Assembly: GCF_023716465.1 (NCBI RefSeq)
Contig: NZ_CP092415.1
Coordinates: 461,001-525,000 of the forward strand
Reading direction: 5' to 3'
DNA length: 64,000 nt
Source: Flagellimonas marinaquae
Lineage (GTDB): Bacteria > Bacteroidota > Bacteroidia > Flavobacteriales > Flavobacteriaceae
Made by a program: the position numbers and the translations under genes. Position 1 is the stretch's first letter. Each line of letters begins with the position of its first letter. The notes below the pieces were generated by a model. It did not search any database. It had not been told where the DNA came from and was given only the letters and a program-made list of their open reading frames with translations. This document shows, piece by piece, positions 8,691-18,155 of this stretch.

Positions 8691-9955
8691 GCCGCCAAAT
8701 CTGGGCGCACCAACGATTTTTCAAAATAAGTAAAATAGACAGCCCCAAAAATAGTTATCAAAAAATAGAGTGCAATTAGGTAACTCCCGATTGAAAAGTA
8801 ACTATTCACCCCAAACCAATCATTGGTAATATAAATAAAGACCAATCCTCCAAGTCCACGAACTACTTCGATCCAAATCGCATATTTTTTTCGGTCCATT
8901 AAGGTTGTATATCCATAAATCCCAACAAAAATAAAGGCACCGAACAGCAATAATCCATCAAAACCAATTTCGGAATAACTGTAGAACATGAACAGCATTA
9001 AAAAGGTGGTCACGATCAGTTGAAACAAGGCGTATGTTTTTAAAGTTGATGTTACCTCTGGTTGATATTTGCTAAAGTTGTACACATTTTGGATTATGGA
9101 AATGGGGTACTTTTCCTTTACGTCCTCTGGGCGCCACCCCGTTGGCATAAACCAAATCCGAATTTTATCCCAATAACTTTTGGTGCGCCATGCATCCTGC
9201 ATCAATCGCCATAAATGTTGAAAATTTATAATAATAGGATTCCATGTGTTAGCCGGTTTTAACACCCCATATTGCGGAGGAACTTCATCCAACTCCTCTT
9301 GAAAAGTTCCGAATATTCTATCCCAAATACAAAATATCTGTCCGAGGTTTTTATCGATATATTCTGGATTTATGGCATGGTGTACCCGGTGCTGGGAAGG
9401 GGTAACTATCACGTATTCCAAAATACCCATTTTGCCAATATGTTGTGTATGATACCAAAATTGAGCAAACAAGTGAATAGGCGCCAATATGGCAATTACG
9501 GTGTTGGGCACACCCAAAAGTGCAGCTGGAATCAATAAAAGTGCATAATACCCCAAAAGGTTCGATATAGGTTGACGAAGGGCACATGCCAGATTAAACT
9601 CTTCGCTACTGTGATGGATTACATGCTGGTTCCAAAAAAAATTTATCCTATGGCTTAATCGGTGATTCCAGTACCCTGCAAAATCCAAGGCAATAAAAGC
9701 CACGACCCAAACCAACCATGTTGCCTTGATCTCTATCAAGGCCAAATGATCCAATAAAAATGGATAACTGACAAGGATAACCACAAGTCCAAGTGAATCC
9801 TTTACCACATTGGTAAGACCGGAACTCAAACTACTCACGGTATCCATGAGATTGTGCTTCTGATCCTTTACATAACGGCCATAAAGTATTTCGATAAGAA
9901 CAAGGCCTATAAAAAAAGGTGTTGCATATAACAAGGCAGTCGCATACGATTCCAT
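8687..9955 (-). CDS. Sterol desaturase / fatty acid hydroxylase family protein (alkylglycerol monooxygenase-like)
   Basis: 422 residues, multi-pass membrane protein. The eight-histidine di-iron signature of the superfamily is complete: HRLSH, HVIHHSSEEFNLACALRQ, HTQHIG and HRVHHAINPEYIDKN. The exact wording around HHSSEEFNLACALRQ and the extra C-terminal membrane helices are closer to animal alkylglycerol monooxygenase (TMEM195) than to sterol desaturases (from memory of the family). Such enzymes hydroxylate or cleave lipids using O2. It converges on the ACBP gene with a 4-bp overlap. The actual substrate is unknown. Confidence 0.85.
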   Translation of the reverse strand: MESYATALLYATPFFIGLVLIEILYGRYVKDQKHNLMDTVSSLSSGLTNVVKDSLGLVVILVSYPFLLDHLALIEIKATWLVWVVAFIALDFAGYWNHRLSHRINFFWNQHVIHHSSEEFNLACALRQPISNLLGYYALLLIPAALLGVPNTVIAILAPIHLFAQFWYHTQHIGKMGILEYVIVTPSQHRVHHAINPEYIDKNLGQIFCIWDRIFGTFQEELDEVPPQYGVLKPANTWNPIIINFQHLWRLMQDAWRTKSYWDKIRIWFMPTGWRPEDVKEKYPISIIQNVYNFSKYQPEVTSTLKTYALFQLIVTTFLMLFMFYSYSEIGFDGLLLFGAFIFVGIYGYTTLMDRKKYAIWIEVVRGLGGLVFIYITNDWFGVNSYFSIGSYLIALYFLITIFGAVYFTYFEKSLVRPDLAA

Positions 9956-10007
9956 TTCAAAAATTTAAATTTTGCTCGATGCAAGAATGGGATTAACTGC
10001 CCTTAAG

Positions 10008-10844
10008 TTAATCTAAATTTTTAAATAATTGAATATCATTGGCATCGGTAAGATCTGGAATATGTTCGGAACGTGGAATACAAAGGACGCTTTGTGTTTG
10101 CTCACTGACCAATATGGCCACAGCCCTTGGCAATTCTTTTTCATTACGTACAGGATCAATGGGACAATTTTTTACGAACGGATATATTTCTTCCCCGGAA
10201 AAACTAAAAATGTTCATGCTCACCCTTAACTCACCGGAAGTGTCTCGATATTTGGGAACATCTTCTACTTTTGGCTTTTCAACAATTCGCCGAAGAAACC
10301 CATCGGAGGAAATATCCATTACGGCAAACTTGGCAATGCGTTCTTCGGTATAATCAAATCCAGAGCTTGCATAACTGATCAAGGCATGGGGAGCCTTTCT
10401 ATCTTTCCTTAAATCTTTTAGGGCTTCCACCGAATAGAGATTATCCCCATTACAAACCGTAAAGGCAGTCTGCTTCAATTCTGGGTACTGATCCATACAT
10501 TGCTGAAGGGCATCGGCAGTTCCCAAGGGCTTTTCCCTACCTTCGGGAACCGATTGTACCGCCAAAAATACTTCCAGATTTTTGGGAAGGTCCCCAAAAT
10601 CTTTAAATTCCTGAAAAGCTTTGTTATCACTGCTCGTAATCAAATACAATTTCCGGTATCCTGCATTAATGGCATTTTTAACCAAATAATACAAAAATGG
10701 CCTACCTTTTTGTCCGACAGGAATTAAACTCTTATGGGGAATATTGGTCATGATTCCTTCCCCTCCTTCTGTCTGCAAACTTTTTTTCATTCGGGAGGAT
10801 GCACCACCTACCATTATAACCAAACTCGTATTCTCCATTCCCAT
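10008..10844 (-). CDS. Sugar-phosphate nucleotidyltransferase family protein
   Basis: 278 residues. The N-terminal MVGGASSRMKKS is the nucleotide-binding GGxxxRM-type signature of the GT-A nucleotidyltransferases, followed by NIPHKSLIPV with the conserved lysine and VCNGDNLYSVEAL carrying the metal-binding aspartate. These enzymes join a sugar 1-phosphate to NTP, releasing pyrophosphate. Its start overlaps the kinase stop (TAATG), so it is translationally coupled to that kinase, which would supply a sugar 1-phosphate. An alternative start two codons later (10838) is possible. The nucleotide and sugar cannot be read from the sequence. Confidence 0.85.
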   Translation of the reverse strand: MGMENTSLVIMVGGASSRMKKSLQTEGGEGIMTNIPHKSLIPVGQKGRPFLYYLVKNAINAGYRKLYLITSSDNKAFQEFKDFGDLPKNLEVFLAVQSVPEGREKPLGTADALQQCMDQYPELKQTAFTVCNGDNLYSVEALKDLRKDRKAPHALISYASSGFDYTEERIAKFAVMDISSDGFLRRIVEKPKVEDVPKYRDTSGELRVSMNIFSFSGEEIYPFVKNCPIDPVRNEKELPRAVAILVSEQTQSVLCIPRSEHIPDLTDANDIQLFKNLD

Positions 10845-11896
10845 TAACTTGTTAATTCTACTACATAAACATCTTTGGCACCATGCTCTAAAAATGCCTG
10901 TTTCACCTTACCCTCAACATCTTCTGTAACCATGGCCACCATACATCCTCCTCCACCGGAACCTATAATTTTTGTTCCCACGGCACCTGCCCTTCGGGCG
11001 GCATCCATCATTTCCACCATTTTCTTCGGCGTGTTCTTTATCTGGTCCTGAAGAATTGCTTGGTGTTGATTCATTAAATCTCCTAAAACCTGAATATTTG
11101 GATTTGGATTTGATAGTTCTCTTTTTGCCTGTATAGTGATGTGATAGTTGTACAAAGTGGAATACCAATAATCTTGAAGCTCAACAGGAACCAACGCCTT
11201 ATATTTTTCGTAGTCGTCCAAGGTCGATGTTTCCACCTCAAATTCAGGATATTCCTTTTGAACCGCTTGAACAGCCTTATCCGCGTATACTTGAGCGTTT
11301 TTCAAAACTTCCAAGGTTTTTTTGGGCACTCCAGACTCGGCCACCAACAGTTTGCCCAAATTGGCATTTAAACGTATGCTTTCCCCACTTTTTGTATCGA
11401 TATAAATAAGCCCTTTTTGCGCAATGGTGTATTGGTCCATCAAGCCACCGGGTTGATCAAAAAACAGCACTTCTGCTTCGTAGGCCCACCTTCCGATTTG
11501 ATAATCACTGACCTCCCCGGATTTACCTTGTGTTGCCACCAAAAATCGAACCCAGGCCACCACTATGGCCGAGGAACTGGACAATCCGGCATTTACGGGA
11601 ATATTCCCCGATATTTCCATATCGTATCCTTGTTCAAAGGAAAATCCTTGATTTTTTAAAATGGACATCACGGACCGATAGTAATCACCAGGTTGAATAT
11701 CTTTCAGGTCGTCATCAACCGAAATAATAACCTCTTCGTTCAGGTCCAATAATTTTAACCGATACTTTTTATCCTGGTTTGCAACAGCTTTAACATTGAT
11801 ATATCGATCTATTGATCCGGCAATAACGGGAAGCCCCAAATAATCTTGATGATCCCCATAAAAACAGATTCGGGCAGGTACTTTTAATTCAATCAT
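10844..11896 (-). CDS. GHMP kinase, galactokinase-like
   Basis: 350 residues with all three GHMP motifs: an N-terminal PARICFYGDHQDYLG that parallels galactokinase GEHTDYNGG, the phosphate loop PVNAGLSSSSAIV (about residues 100-112), and the C-terminal GTKIIGSGGGGCMVAMV. The middle segment GGLMDQYTIA also parallels GalK. The ligand segment differs from true GalK, so the sugar is likely something other than galactose, or unsettled. It lies between a GH109-like glycosidase gene (14 bp upstream) and a nucleotidyltransferase (1-bp overlap), suggesting a salvage route from a released sugar to a nucleotide sugar (inference). Confidence 0.87.
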   Translation of the reverse strand: MIELKVPARICFYGDHQDYLGLPVIAGSIDRYINVKAVANQDKKYRLKLLDLNEEVIISVDDDLKDIQPGDYYRSVMSILKNQGFSFEQGYDMEISGNIPVNAGLSSSSAIVVAWVRFLVATQGKSGEVSDYQIGRWAYEAEVLFFDQPGGLMDQYTIAQKGLIYIDTKSGESIRLNANLGKLLVAESGVPKKTLEVLKNAQVYADKAVQAVQKEYPEFEVETSTLDDYEKYKALVPVELQDYWYSTLYNYHITIQAKRELSNPNPNIQVLGDLMNQHQAILQDQIKNTPKKMVEMMDAARRAGAVGTKIIGSGGGGCMVAMVTEDVEGKVKQAFLEHGAKDVYVVELTS

Positions 11897-11910
11897 TAAT
11901 TATGGTATAT

Positions 11911-13305
11911 TTAACTTATAATTTCCAATGGCGCGGTATCCTTCCAATTGCCTCTTGTAAAATCCGGGAATGGCTGCGGTGCTCCACCACTGGCCACAGA
12001 GCGCTCGCTCAATGGCGAAACGGCACTCCACAAACATCCTTCGTAAACGTTTTGGTCCAAGGGCAATCCTTTTTGCAGACATTCCACAATCCGGTACACC
12101 ATAATACCGTCCATTCCCCCGTGCCCGCTTCCTTTGGCCGCCACGTTCAATCTTTTGTATAGTGGGTGATCATATTTTTCATACAATTTTTCGAGCTGTT
12201 CACCCTGTACCCATGAATGATGATCTTTTGTAATTCCGTCCACACCACCTTCCAAAGCTACACGGGTAGGGAATCCTGCCAATATACCTTTGGTGCCTTG
12301 CACCAGGTTCAATCGGGAATATGGCCTTGGGCTGGTTTCGTCCCACTGGACCAGAATAGTTTTCCCAAGGGTCGTTTTAATTATGGAAGTATTTAAATCA
12401 CCTCCTTTAAAGTCAAGCTGGTTCCATTTATGGTCTTCTGGATACTTCTTTTCCGCATAGAGTTCCCTTCCTCTTGATGGTGTCGAGAAGGAGACAAGAC
12501 TTCCAAAGGTATCATCTTGTCTGGCCAAGTTCATGTATTGGGACACAGGTCCTAACCCATGGGTAGGGTACAGGTTTCCATTTCGGTTGGCATAGTGATG
12601 GGTTCTCCAAGATCCCGTACCTCGCTCCTGTTCTTCCATTTGCCATCTCAGTTCGTGAATATAGGCAGCCTCACCATGTAATATTTCTCCAATCAAGCCT
12701 TTTCGGCACATATTCAGGAACATCAGCTCGTCGCGGCTGTAATTAACGTTCTCCAACATCATACAATGCTTTTGGGTCCGCTCACTGGTATCCACAATAT
12801 CCCACATATCTTGGATTGTAGTTGCCATGGGCACTTCTACAAAGGCGTGAGCACCATTCTCCATTGCACCAATCGCCATAGGAGCATGGTTTGCCCAGTT
12901 GGTCGCGATGAACACAACATCGGGTTTTACTTCCTTGAGCATTGTTCGCCACTCATCCTCACTTCCCCAATATTGAGCTATATTCTTGTGCCTATTTGCA
13001 CCGGCCGCTTCTTTTACCCAACGGGTTTTTTCATTTACCAGATCTTCGTACAAATCACATATGGCAACAACTTCCGTCCCTGCCAAAGCAGCAAAAAATT
13101 TAGCATGGGTTCCTCCCCTGGCTCCAACTCCAATAAATGCAGCTCGTACGGTTTCTAATTTAGGTGCCGAAAACCCACCCATGTAGGTTGATGATAACGG
13201 TCGCTCGTAATTTGCCCTTAGATATCCCGGTGCCAAGGACACAGCGGCCGCAGTCAACGAAGTTTTTTGGATAAAACTTCTTCTATTGAGGTTTTTCATA
13301 TTCAT
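11911..13305 (-). CDS. GH109-like Gfo/Idh/MocA family glycosidase, Tat signal
   Basis: 464 residues. The N-terminus NRRSFIQKTSLTAAAVSLAPG is a twin-arginine signal. Next comes a Rossmann fold with AAFIGVGARGGTHAKFF, the dinucleotide-binding loop, then CDLYED and EVPMATTIQDMWD. The later segments YPTHGLGPV and NVAAKGSGHGGMD resemble the GH109 family, NAD-dependent alpha-N-acetylgalactosaminidases. GH109 enzymes keep NAD bound and cleave by oxidation, elimination and reduction, and Tat export of a folded cofactor protein fits. It is the first gene of a three-gene reverse operon with the kinase and nucleotidyltransferase. A second start is two codons downstream. Glycosidase activity is by family resemblance only. 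Confidence 0.82.
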   Translation of the reverse strand: MNMKNLNRRSFIQKTSLTAAAVSLAPGYLRANYERPLSSTYMGGFSAPKLETVRAAFIGVGARGGTHAKFFAALAGTEVVAICDLYEDLVNEKTRWVKEAAGANRHKNIAQYWGSEDEWRTMLKEVKPDVVFIATNWANHAPMAIGAMENGAHAFVEVPMATTIQDMWDIVDTSERTQKHCMMLENVNYSRDELMFLNMCRKGLIGEILHGEAAYIHELRWQMEEQERGTGSWRTHHYANRNGNLYPTHGLGPVSQYMNLARQDDTFGSLVSFSTPSRGRELYAEKKYPEDHKWNQLDFKGGDLNTSIIKTTLGKTILVQWDETSPRPYSRLNLVQGTKGILAGFPTRVALEGGVDGITKDHHSWVQGEQLEKLYEKYDHPLYKRLNVAAKGSGHGGMDGIMVYRIVECLQKGLPLDQNVYEGCLWSAVSPLSERSVASGGAPQPFPDFTRGNWKDTAPLEIIS

Positions 13306-13336
13306 TTTCGGAGTTGGTTATCGGGCTCCAAAGTAT

Positions 13337-13370
13337 AAAAAAAAAGAAAAGGGAAGCAAGCTTCCCTTTT
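13337..13370 (-). terminator. Intrinsic terminator after valS
   Basis: Inverted repeat 13347-13356 / 13361-13370 (stem AAAAGGGAAG with CTTCCCTTTT, 4-base loop). On the reverse strand it is followed by a run of eight or nine T at 13338-13346. It lies 28 bp past the valS stop. Confidence 0.8.
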
Positions 13371-13397
13371 ATTAATCTTTTTGATGTTTATCCAAAA

Positions 13398-16022
13398 CTA
13401 TTGCAAACTGGCCAAACTTTTTTCCAAGGTCTCTATTTTGGCTTCGGCATCTGCGGCTTTTTTGCGCTCCATGGCAACGACTTGCTCCGGTGCATTGTTC
13501 ACAAAACGCTCGTTGCCCAATTTTTTTTCTACGGATTTTAAAAATCCTTTGGTATAATTGAGCTCTTCGGTAATCTTTGCAATCTCCGCCTCAACATCTA
13601 TGGCGCCGCTGATCGGAATAAAATATTCGTTGCTTTTTACCCTAAACGTCAAGGCACCGTCCAAACTGGCATCCACCGACTCCATTTTGGTAAGGTTTCC
13701 GAGTTTCAGAACTATGGCATCCATTCCCCCTCCTATTCCTTCGGCATTTATCATAAATAGCTCCAACGCATCCTTTTGGGGAATGTTTTTTTCTTTTCTG
13801 ATGGTCCTGACACCTGATATTACTTCGGAAGCAAATTCAAACTCGGCTATCAACACACCATCCACTTGTTTGGCCTCTGGCCATTTTGCCACGATCAAAG
13901 CTTCTTCCGGCGAACGCTCCGCTATGTGTTGCCATACTTCCTCCGTCAAAAATGGCATGAATGGATGAAGTAATTTCAAGTTTTCCTCGAAAAGACTTAA
14001 TACCTCATCATACGTTTTTTGATCGATAGGTTTTTGATATTCCGGTTTTACAATTTCCAACAACCACGAGCAGAAATCGTCCCAAACCAATTTGTAGATG
14101 GCCATCAAGGCATCGGAAATACGATATTTGGAGAAATGGTCCTCTATCTCGACCAATGTTTGATTAAACTTGGCCTTGTACCATTGAATTCCTTTTTGCG
14201 CTGCTTCGGGCTGTGGAATATCCGCTACTTCCCATCCTTTTACCAATCGGAATGCGTTCCAAATTTTATTGGCAAAGTTTGCCCCTTGTTGGCACAGTGC
14301 CTTATCGAACAGCAGATCGTTACCGGCCGCAGAACTCAACAAAAGTCCAACACGGACTCCATCGGCACCAAAATTCTCGATCAATTTTAGGGCGTCGGGC
14401 GAATTTCCAAGTGATTTGGACATTTTTCGTCGCTGTTTGTCCCGAACCAATCCAGTAAGGTATACATTTTCAAACGGTCGTTTTCCTCTGTATTCGTAAC
14501 CGGCCATGATCATTCTAGCGACCCAAAAGAATAAAATATCGGGACCGGTCACCAAATCGCTGGTGGGGTAGTAATAATTAACCTCTTCGTTGTCGGGTTC
14601 CAATATACCCCCAAAAACACTAATAGGCCACAACCAAGATGAGAACCACGTATCCAACACATCGGCATCTTGGCGCAAATCGGATTGCTGGATTCCCGGC
14701 TTTTTGGCCTTTGCCAGTTCCAATGCTTCTTCTGGGGATTCGGCCACCACAAAATCTTCTTTTCCGTCACCATAATAATAGGCCGGGATTTGTTGTCCCC
14801 ACCATAATTGACGGGATATGTTCCAATCACGGATATTCTCCATCCAATGGCGATAGGTGTTATTGAACTTGGATGGGTACAACTTTACATCTGTGGACTG
14901 CAAAACACCCTCTATAGCTGGTTTGGCCAGGTTTTCCATTTTAAGGAACCATTGGTCGGACAGCCTAGGCTCAATTACGGCCTTGGTCCTTTCCGACGTG
15001 CCTACTTTATTGATGTGCTGCTCTGTTTTTACCAAATAACCTTTGGCTTCTAGCTCTTTTGAGATTTCTTTTCGAACCACAAACCTGTCCTTGCCTTCGT
15101 AGTGCAGCCCAAAGGAATTAAGGGTAGCATCCTCATTAAAAATATCGATTACCTCTAGATCGTGCTTATCTCCAAGGTTTTTATCGTTCTCGTCGTGAGC
15201 AGGGGTAACTTTTAGGCACCCGGTACCAAACTCTACATCTACATATTCGTCTTCAATAATAGGAATTACCCGATCGCAGATTGGCACAATCGCCTTTTTC
15301 CCTTTTAAATGACGGTATCTTTCATCGTTGGGATTAATACAGATCGCGGTATCTCCCAATATGGTCTCCGGACGCGTTGTGGCAATGGTCACTTTCTCGT
15401 CGGAACCTTCTATGGCATAGGACAAATAGTACAGGTTTCCTTGTCTTTCCTCATATATCACCTCTTCATCGGAGAGCGTGGTCTTGGCCTCAGGATCCCA
15501 ATTTACCATTCTGTACCCTCTGTAAATCAAACCCTTATTGTACAAATCAACAAAAACCTTGATTACCGAGGCTGACATATCGTCATCCATGGTAAATTTT
15601 GTTCGATCCCAATCGCAGGAGCAACCCAGTTTTTTTAATTGTTGAAGAATTACACCGCCATACTCGTTCGTCCAATCCCAAGCATGTTTTAGAAATTCCT
15701 CTCGTGATAATTTGGATTTATCGATACCTTCTGCCTTTAATTTGGCAACCACCTTTGCTTCGGTGGCAATGGATGCATGGTCCATACCGGGCACCCAACA
15801 GGCATTTTTACCCAAAAGTCTTGCTCGTCGGATCAATACATCCTGTATGGTATTATTGAGCATATGGCCCATGTGAAGGATTCCGGTTACGTTCGGCGGA
15901 GGAATTACTATGGTGTAAGGCTCCCTTTCGTCCGGTTTTGAACTAAAATAATCGTGCTCGGACCAGTAGGCATACCAGTGTTCTTCGACCCGTTTTGGGT
16001 CATATTTTGATGGAATCTCCAT
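13398..16022 (-). CDS. valS: Valine--tRNA ligase
   Basis: 874 residues, a normal ValRS length. Class I synthetase motifs are present: [15 protein letters not shown] (HIGH motif HMGH near residue 49) and KMSKSLGNS (near residue 530). The editing domain segment [12 protein letters not shown] lies between them. The C-terminal ~65 residues form the coiled-coil tRNA-binding arm ([20 protein letters not shown]). Monocistronic: own promoter at 16133-16162 and an intrinsic terminator just after the stop. It leaves a leader of about 100 nt with no recognised regulatory element. Confidence 0.97.
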   Translation of the reverse strand: MEIPSKYDPKRVEEHWYAYWSEHDYFSSKPDEREPYTIVIPPPNVTGILHMGHMLNNTIQDVLIRRARLLGKNACWVPGMDHASIATEAKVVAKLKAEGIDKSKLSREEFLKHAWDWTNEYGGVILQQLKKLGCSCDWDRTKFTMDDDMSASVIKVFVDLYNKGLIYRGYRMVNWDPEAKTTLSDEEVIYEERQGNLYYLSYAIEGSDEKVTIATTRPETILGDTAICINPNDERYRHLKGKKAIVPICDRVIPIIEDEYVDVEFGTGCLKVTPAHDENDKNLGDKHDLEVIDIFNEDATLNSFGLHYEGKDRFVVRKEISKELEAKGYLVKTEQHINKVGTSERTKAVIEPRLSDQWFLKMENLAKPAIEGVLQSTDVKLYPSKFNNTYRHWMENIRDWNISRQLWWGQQIPAYYYGDGKEDFVVAESPEEALELAKAKKPGIQQSDLRQDADVLDTWFSSWLWPISVFGGILEPDNEEVNYYYPTSDLVTGPDILFFWVARMIMAGYEYRGKRPFENVYLTGLVRDKQRRKMSKSLGNSPDALKLIENFGADGVRVGLLLSSAAGNDLLFDKALCQQGANFANKIWNAFRLVKGWEVADIPQPEAAQKGIQWYKAKFNQTLVEIEDHFSKYRISDALMAIYKLVWDDFCSWLLEIVKPEYQKPIDQKTYDEVLSLFEENLKLLHPFMPFLTEEVWQHIAERSPEEALIVAKWPEAKQVDGVLIAEFEFASEVISGVRTIRKEKNIPQKDALELFMINAEGIGGGMDAIVLKLGNLTKMESVDASLDGALTFRVKSNEYFIPISGAIDVEAEIAKITEELNYTKGFLKSVEKKLGNERFVNNAPEQVVAMERKKAADAEAKIETLEKSLASLQ

Positions 16023-16132
16023 TTTTCGGTACAGTTTTTGTTTAATTGGACTGTGATTGGGTTTTTTGAAGGGGAAGCCAAATGTTAATTTTACGCTATT
16101 CTTCGGATGAGAGCCAATCCAGAAATACGAAA

Positions 16133-16162
16133 CAAAAATAAGTAACGTTATTCTATAACAAA
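16133..16162 (-). promoter_or_regulatory. Promoter for valS (reverse strand)
   Basis: On the reverse strand TATTTTTG (16133-16140) fits the TAnnTTTG -7 box and TTTG (16159-16162) supplies the -33 box with an 18-bp spacer. Both elements at a plausible distance make this one of the best promoters in the window. Confidence 0.55.
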
Positions 16163-16166
16163 AGAA

Positions 16167-16199
16167 TTTTGGATGCAGGTATCAAAACATCTACATTTG
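16167..16199 (+). promoter_or_regulatory. Promoter for the DUF1573 gene
   Basis: TTTTG at 16167-16171 and TACATTTG at 16192-16199 with a 20-bp spacer match the Bacteroidota -33/-7 consensus. The downstream start at 16221 then has a short leader; the in-frame ATG at 16173 lies inside the promoter, which decides the start. Confidence 0.6.
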
Positions 16200-16220
16200 A
16201 AGTTCACCCAAAAACCAAAA

Positions 16221-16607
16221 ATGATGAAAAAAACTGTACTCATGCTGTTTGTAGGGCTTTTATCCTTAGGGATTTACGCTCAAGAAACCGCTAAAATCGA
16301 ATTTAAGAGCGAGACTATTGATTACGGGGAAATTGAAAGAGGCAGTGATGGTATCCGTGTATTTGAGTTTACCAACACTGGAAATGTTCCTTTGGTGATC
16401 AGCAATGTTAGATCTAGCTGTGGCTGTACAATTCCAAAAAAACCGGAAGAGCCTATTATGCCAGGAAAAACGGGCAAAATTGAGGTGAAATATGACACCA
16501 ACAGGGTTGGTCCGATCAGAAAGGCCATAACGGTTACCTCGAATGCGGACACACCTACAAAGGTTCTAAAAATAAAAGGGACGGTAAAATCCCCAGGAGC
16601 CAAATAG
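16221..16607 (+). CDS. DUF1573 domain-containing secreted protein
   Basis: 128 residues from the ATG at 16221. An N-terminal signal peptide (MMKKTVLMLFVGLLSLGIYAQ) is followed by one Ig-like DUF1573 domain: IDYGEIERGSDGIRVFEF, TNTGNVPLVISNVRSSCGCT with the paired cysteines typical of the family, then PGKTGKIEVKYD and a last strand. Predicted to be exported; function of DUF1573 is not established. A longer start at 16173 is rejected because it overlaps the promoter boxes. Monocistronic with a terminator shared with the convergent aspartyl protease gene. Confidence 0.9.
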   Translation: MMKKTVLMLFVGLLSLGIYAQETAKIEFKSETIDYGEIERGSDGIRVFEFTNTGNVPLVISNVRSSCGCTIPKKPEEPIMPGKTGKIEVKYDTNRVGPIRKAITVTSNADTPTKVLKIKGTVKSPGAK

Positions 16608-16628
16608 ATCAAGAAAAGAACAATAAAT

Positions 16629-16660
16629 AAACCCCAAAGACCTATGGTTTTTGGGGTTTT
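16629..16660. terminator. Bidirectional terminator between DUF1573 and aspartyl protease genes
   Basis: Arms AAACCCCAAA (16629-16638) and TTTGGGGTTT (16650-16659) around an 11-base loop, with T-rich sequence after it on the forward strand. It sits between two convergent stops. Confidence 0.75.
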
Positions 16661-16664
16661 GTTT

Positions 16665-18008
16665 TTACTGTTCGTCAAATACTTTTTTGAGGACAAAGGA
16701 GAACAATAGATCTTGATTATATCTTTCTATCAACAGTTTAATACGTTTGCCCTCCTTGTCGTTTATCATTTTAAGAATTTCCTGAAGCTTATATTTATGT
16801 ACATTTCTGCCATTCACCGCCAAAATAACATCACCTTCCCTTAAACCGGCCTCAGCCGCAGGACTACCGGCCCGAATACCGGACACCACTATTTCCGGCA
16901 CCAAACTCAGTCTTGTTTTGTTTTCCAGCAAAATTTGCACATTCCCAAAAGTACTGCCGTTCTCGTTCTTGACTACCCCGTTTACCCCGGCAATACTTTC
17001 CGCAATGTAGCGCAGACCATTATGTTTAAGGTCTATACCTGCCAAGTTATATTGAAACGGCTCCTTGAAATTTCCATTCTTTTTCAGGGTTACCAATCCA
17101 CGGCCATAATCAAAAATCATATTAAAACGCTTAAGAACCTCTCCCCCCAGGCTTCCGTTTCGGTTGCCCAAGGTATCCAAACCTTGAAAAGATTCCCTGT
17201 CCGGGAATGCCACTTTTGCTTCTTCTAGTTCAAAATCCCCTATACGAACCCCATTGATTTTACTTCTTTTGCCAAAAATATCACCACTTAACCCTCGCCC
17301 TAAATGGTCATCATAGCTTTTTTCGGGGATTTCCAGTCCTTTTTCCGGTTCAGGGAACAACCAAAGTGCATCACTACTTCCAGTATCGACCAATAGTTTT
17401 ACCGGAATATTGGCTGTATCCTTCATAAGGACCATACCCTCAATATAGGCTTTTCGTTTGTCCACCACTAAAGGAATGGTCTGTGCCCTTTTGCTCTCTC
17501 TATACGTGTACGTTTCGGGATTATGCAATTTTAATCTGTTTGCTCCGTAATTTACCTCAACGATAAAATCGCGGAATAGGTCGTAACCCATAATTCCATG
17601 TACGGGAATTCCAAGAGATGTGGAAAAATTGATATTTCTATCCATGACCACATACAGGTCTTGCGAAAAGTTATTTGCTTTTCCGAACTTGAAAATATTG
17701 CCTTTGGAGCTCAATGCTTTCATGGGCTCCCCATCGCCCAGTCCCCTTATGGTAACTTCGGAAACATTGTTGATCGATACGGAATCCGATTCGGAAAGGT
17801 TAAAGAGTATTGGCTTACTTACCCCGGAATCCAGAATAAATGTAAGTTCCGTTCCATTAATCTCGACCGGAACTATGATCAGATTATTGATAAGCTCAAA
17901 TCTGATTTTTTCAAATCTTTCACCTTTGGGCAATCTAAATCCTTGTGCAACCACCCATAGGGGCACAAATAGTAAAAGTGTAAAAAATATAGATTTTTTC
18001 CTCAACAT
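16665..18008 (-). CDS. Retropepsin-like aspartyl protease with C-terminal PDZ domain
   Basis: 447 residues from the ATG at 18008 (MLRKKSIFFTLLLFVPLWVVAQG, a clear signal peptide); longer in-frame starts up to 18119 would put extra residues before the signal. Two aspartyl protease half-sites are visible: FILDSGVSKPILF and LLVDTGSSDALWLF, fitting a two-domain clan AA protein. The last ~90 residues are a PDZ domain (GIRAGSPAAEAGLREGDVILAVNG). Likely periplasmic or surface-exposed. Substrate unknown. It is convergent with the DUF1573 gene and divergent from the aminotransferase. Confidence 0.87.
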   Translation of the reverse strand: MLRKKSIFFTLLLFVPLWVVAQGFRLPKGERFEKIRFELINNLIIVPVEINGTELTFILDSGVSKPILFNLSESDSVSINNVSEVTIRGLGDGEPMKALSSKGNIFKFGKANNFSQDLYVVMDRNINFSTSLGIPVHGIMGYDLFRDFIVEVNYGANRLKLHNPETYTYRESKRAQTIPLVVDKRKAYIEGMVLMKDTANIPVKLLVDTGSSDALWLFPEPEKGLEIPEKSYDDHLGRGLSGDIFGKRSKINGVRIGDFELEEAKVAFPDRESFQGLDTLGNRNGSLGGEVLKRFNMIFDYGRGLVTLKKNGNFKEPFQYNLAGIDLKHNGLRYIAESIAGVNGVVKNENGSTFGNVQILLENKTRLSLVPEIVVSGIRAGSPAAEAGLREGDVILAVNGRNVHKYKLQEILKMINDKEGKRIKLLIERYNQDLLFSFVLKKVFDEQ

Positions 18009-18155
18009 ACTTACAATCAACTTACCATATGTATTAAATATACAAATAAGAGGGTAAAGTATTACGGATTTTAACATTTCGATAATCAAGGAATTAAATG
18101 TAAAAGTTGTTGTTTGCAATAACAGGTTTTCTCATTTTTGTCAAAAATTTAACCC

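Noticed and set aside
12766-13158. 130-codon forward frame inside the GH109-like gene
   Set aside because: Antisense to a clear gene, no family motif, composition unlike a protein; shadow frame.
16173-16220. Upstream start for the DUF1573 protein
   Set aside because: The extra 16 residues overlap the -33/-7 promoter boxes and precede the signal peptide.
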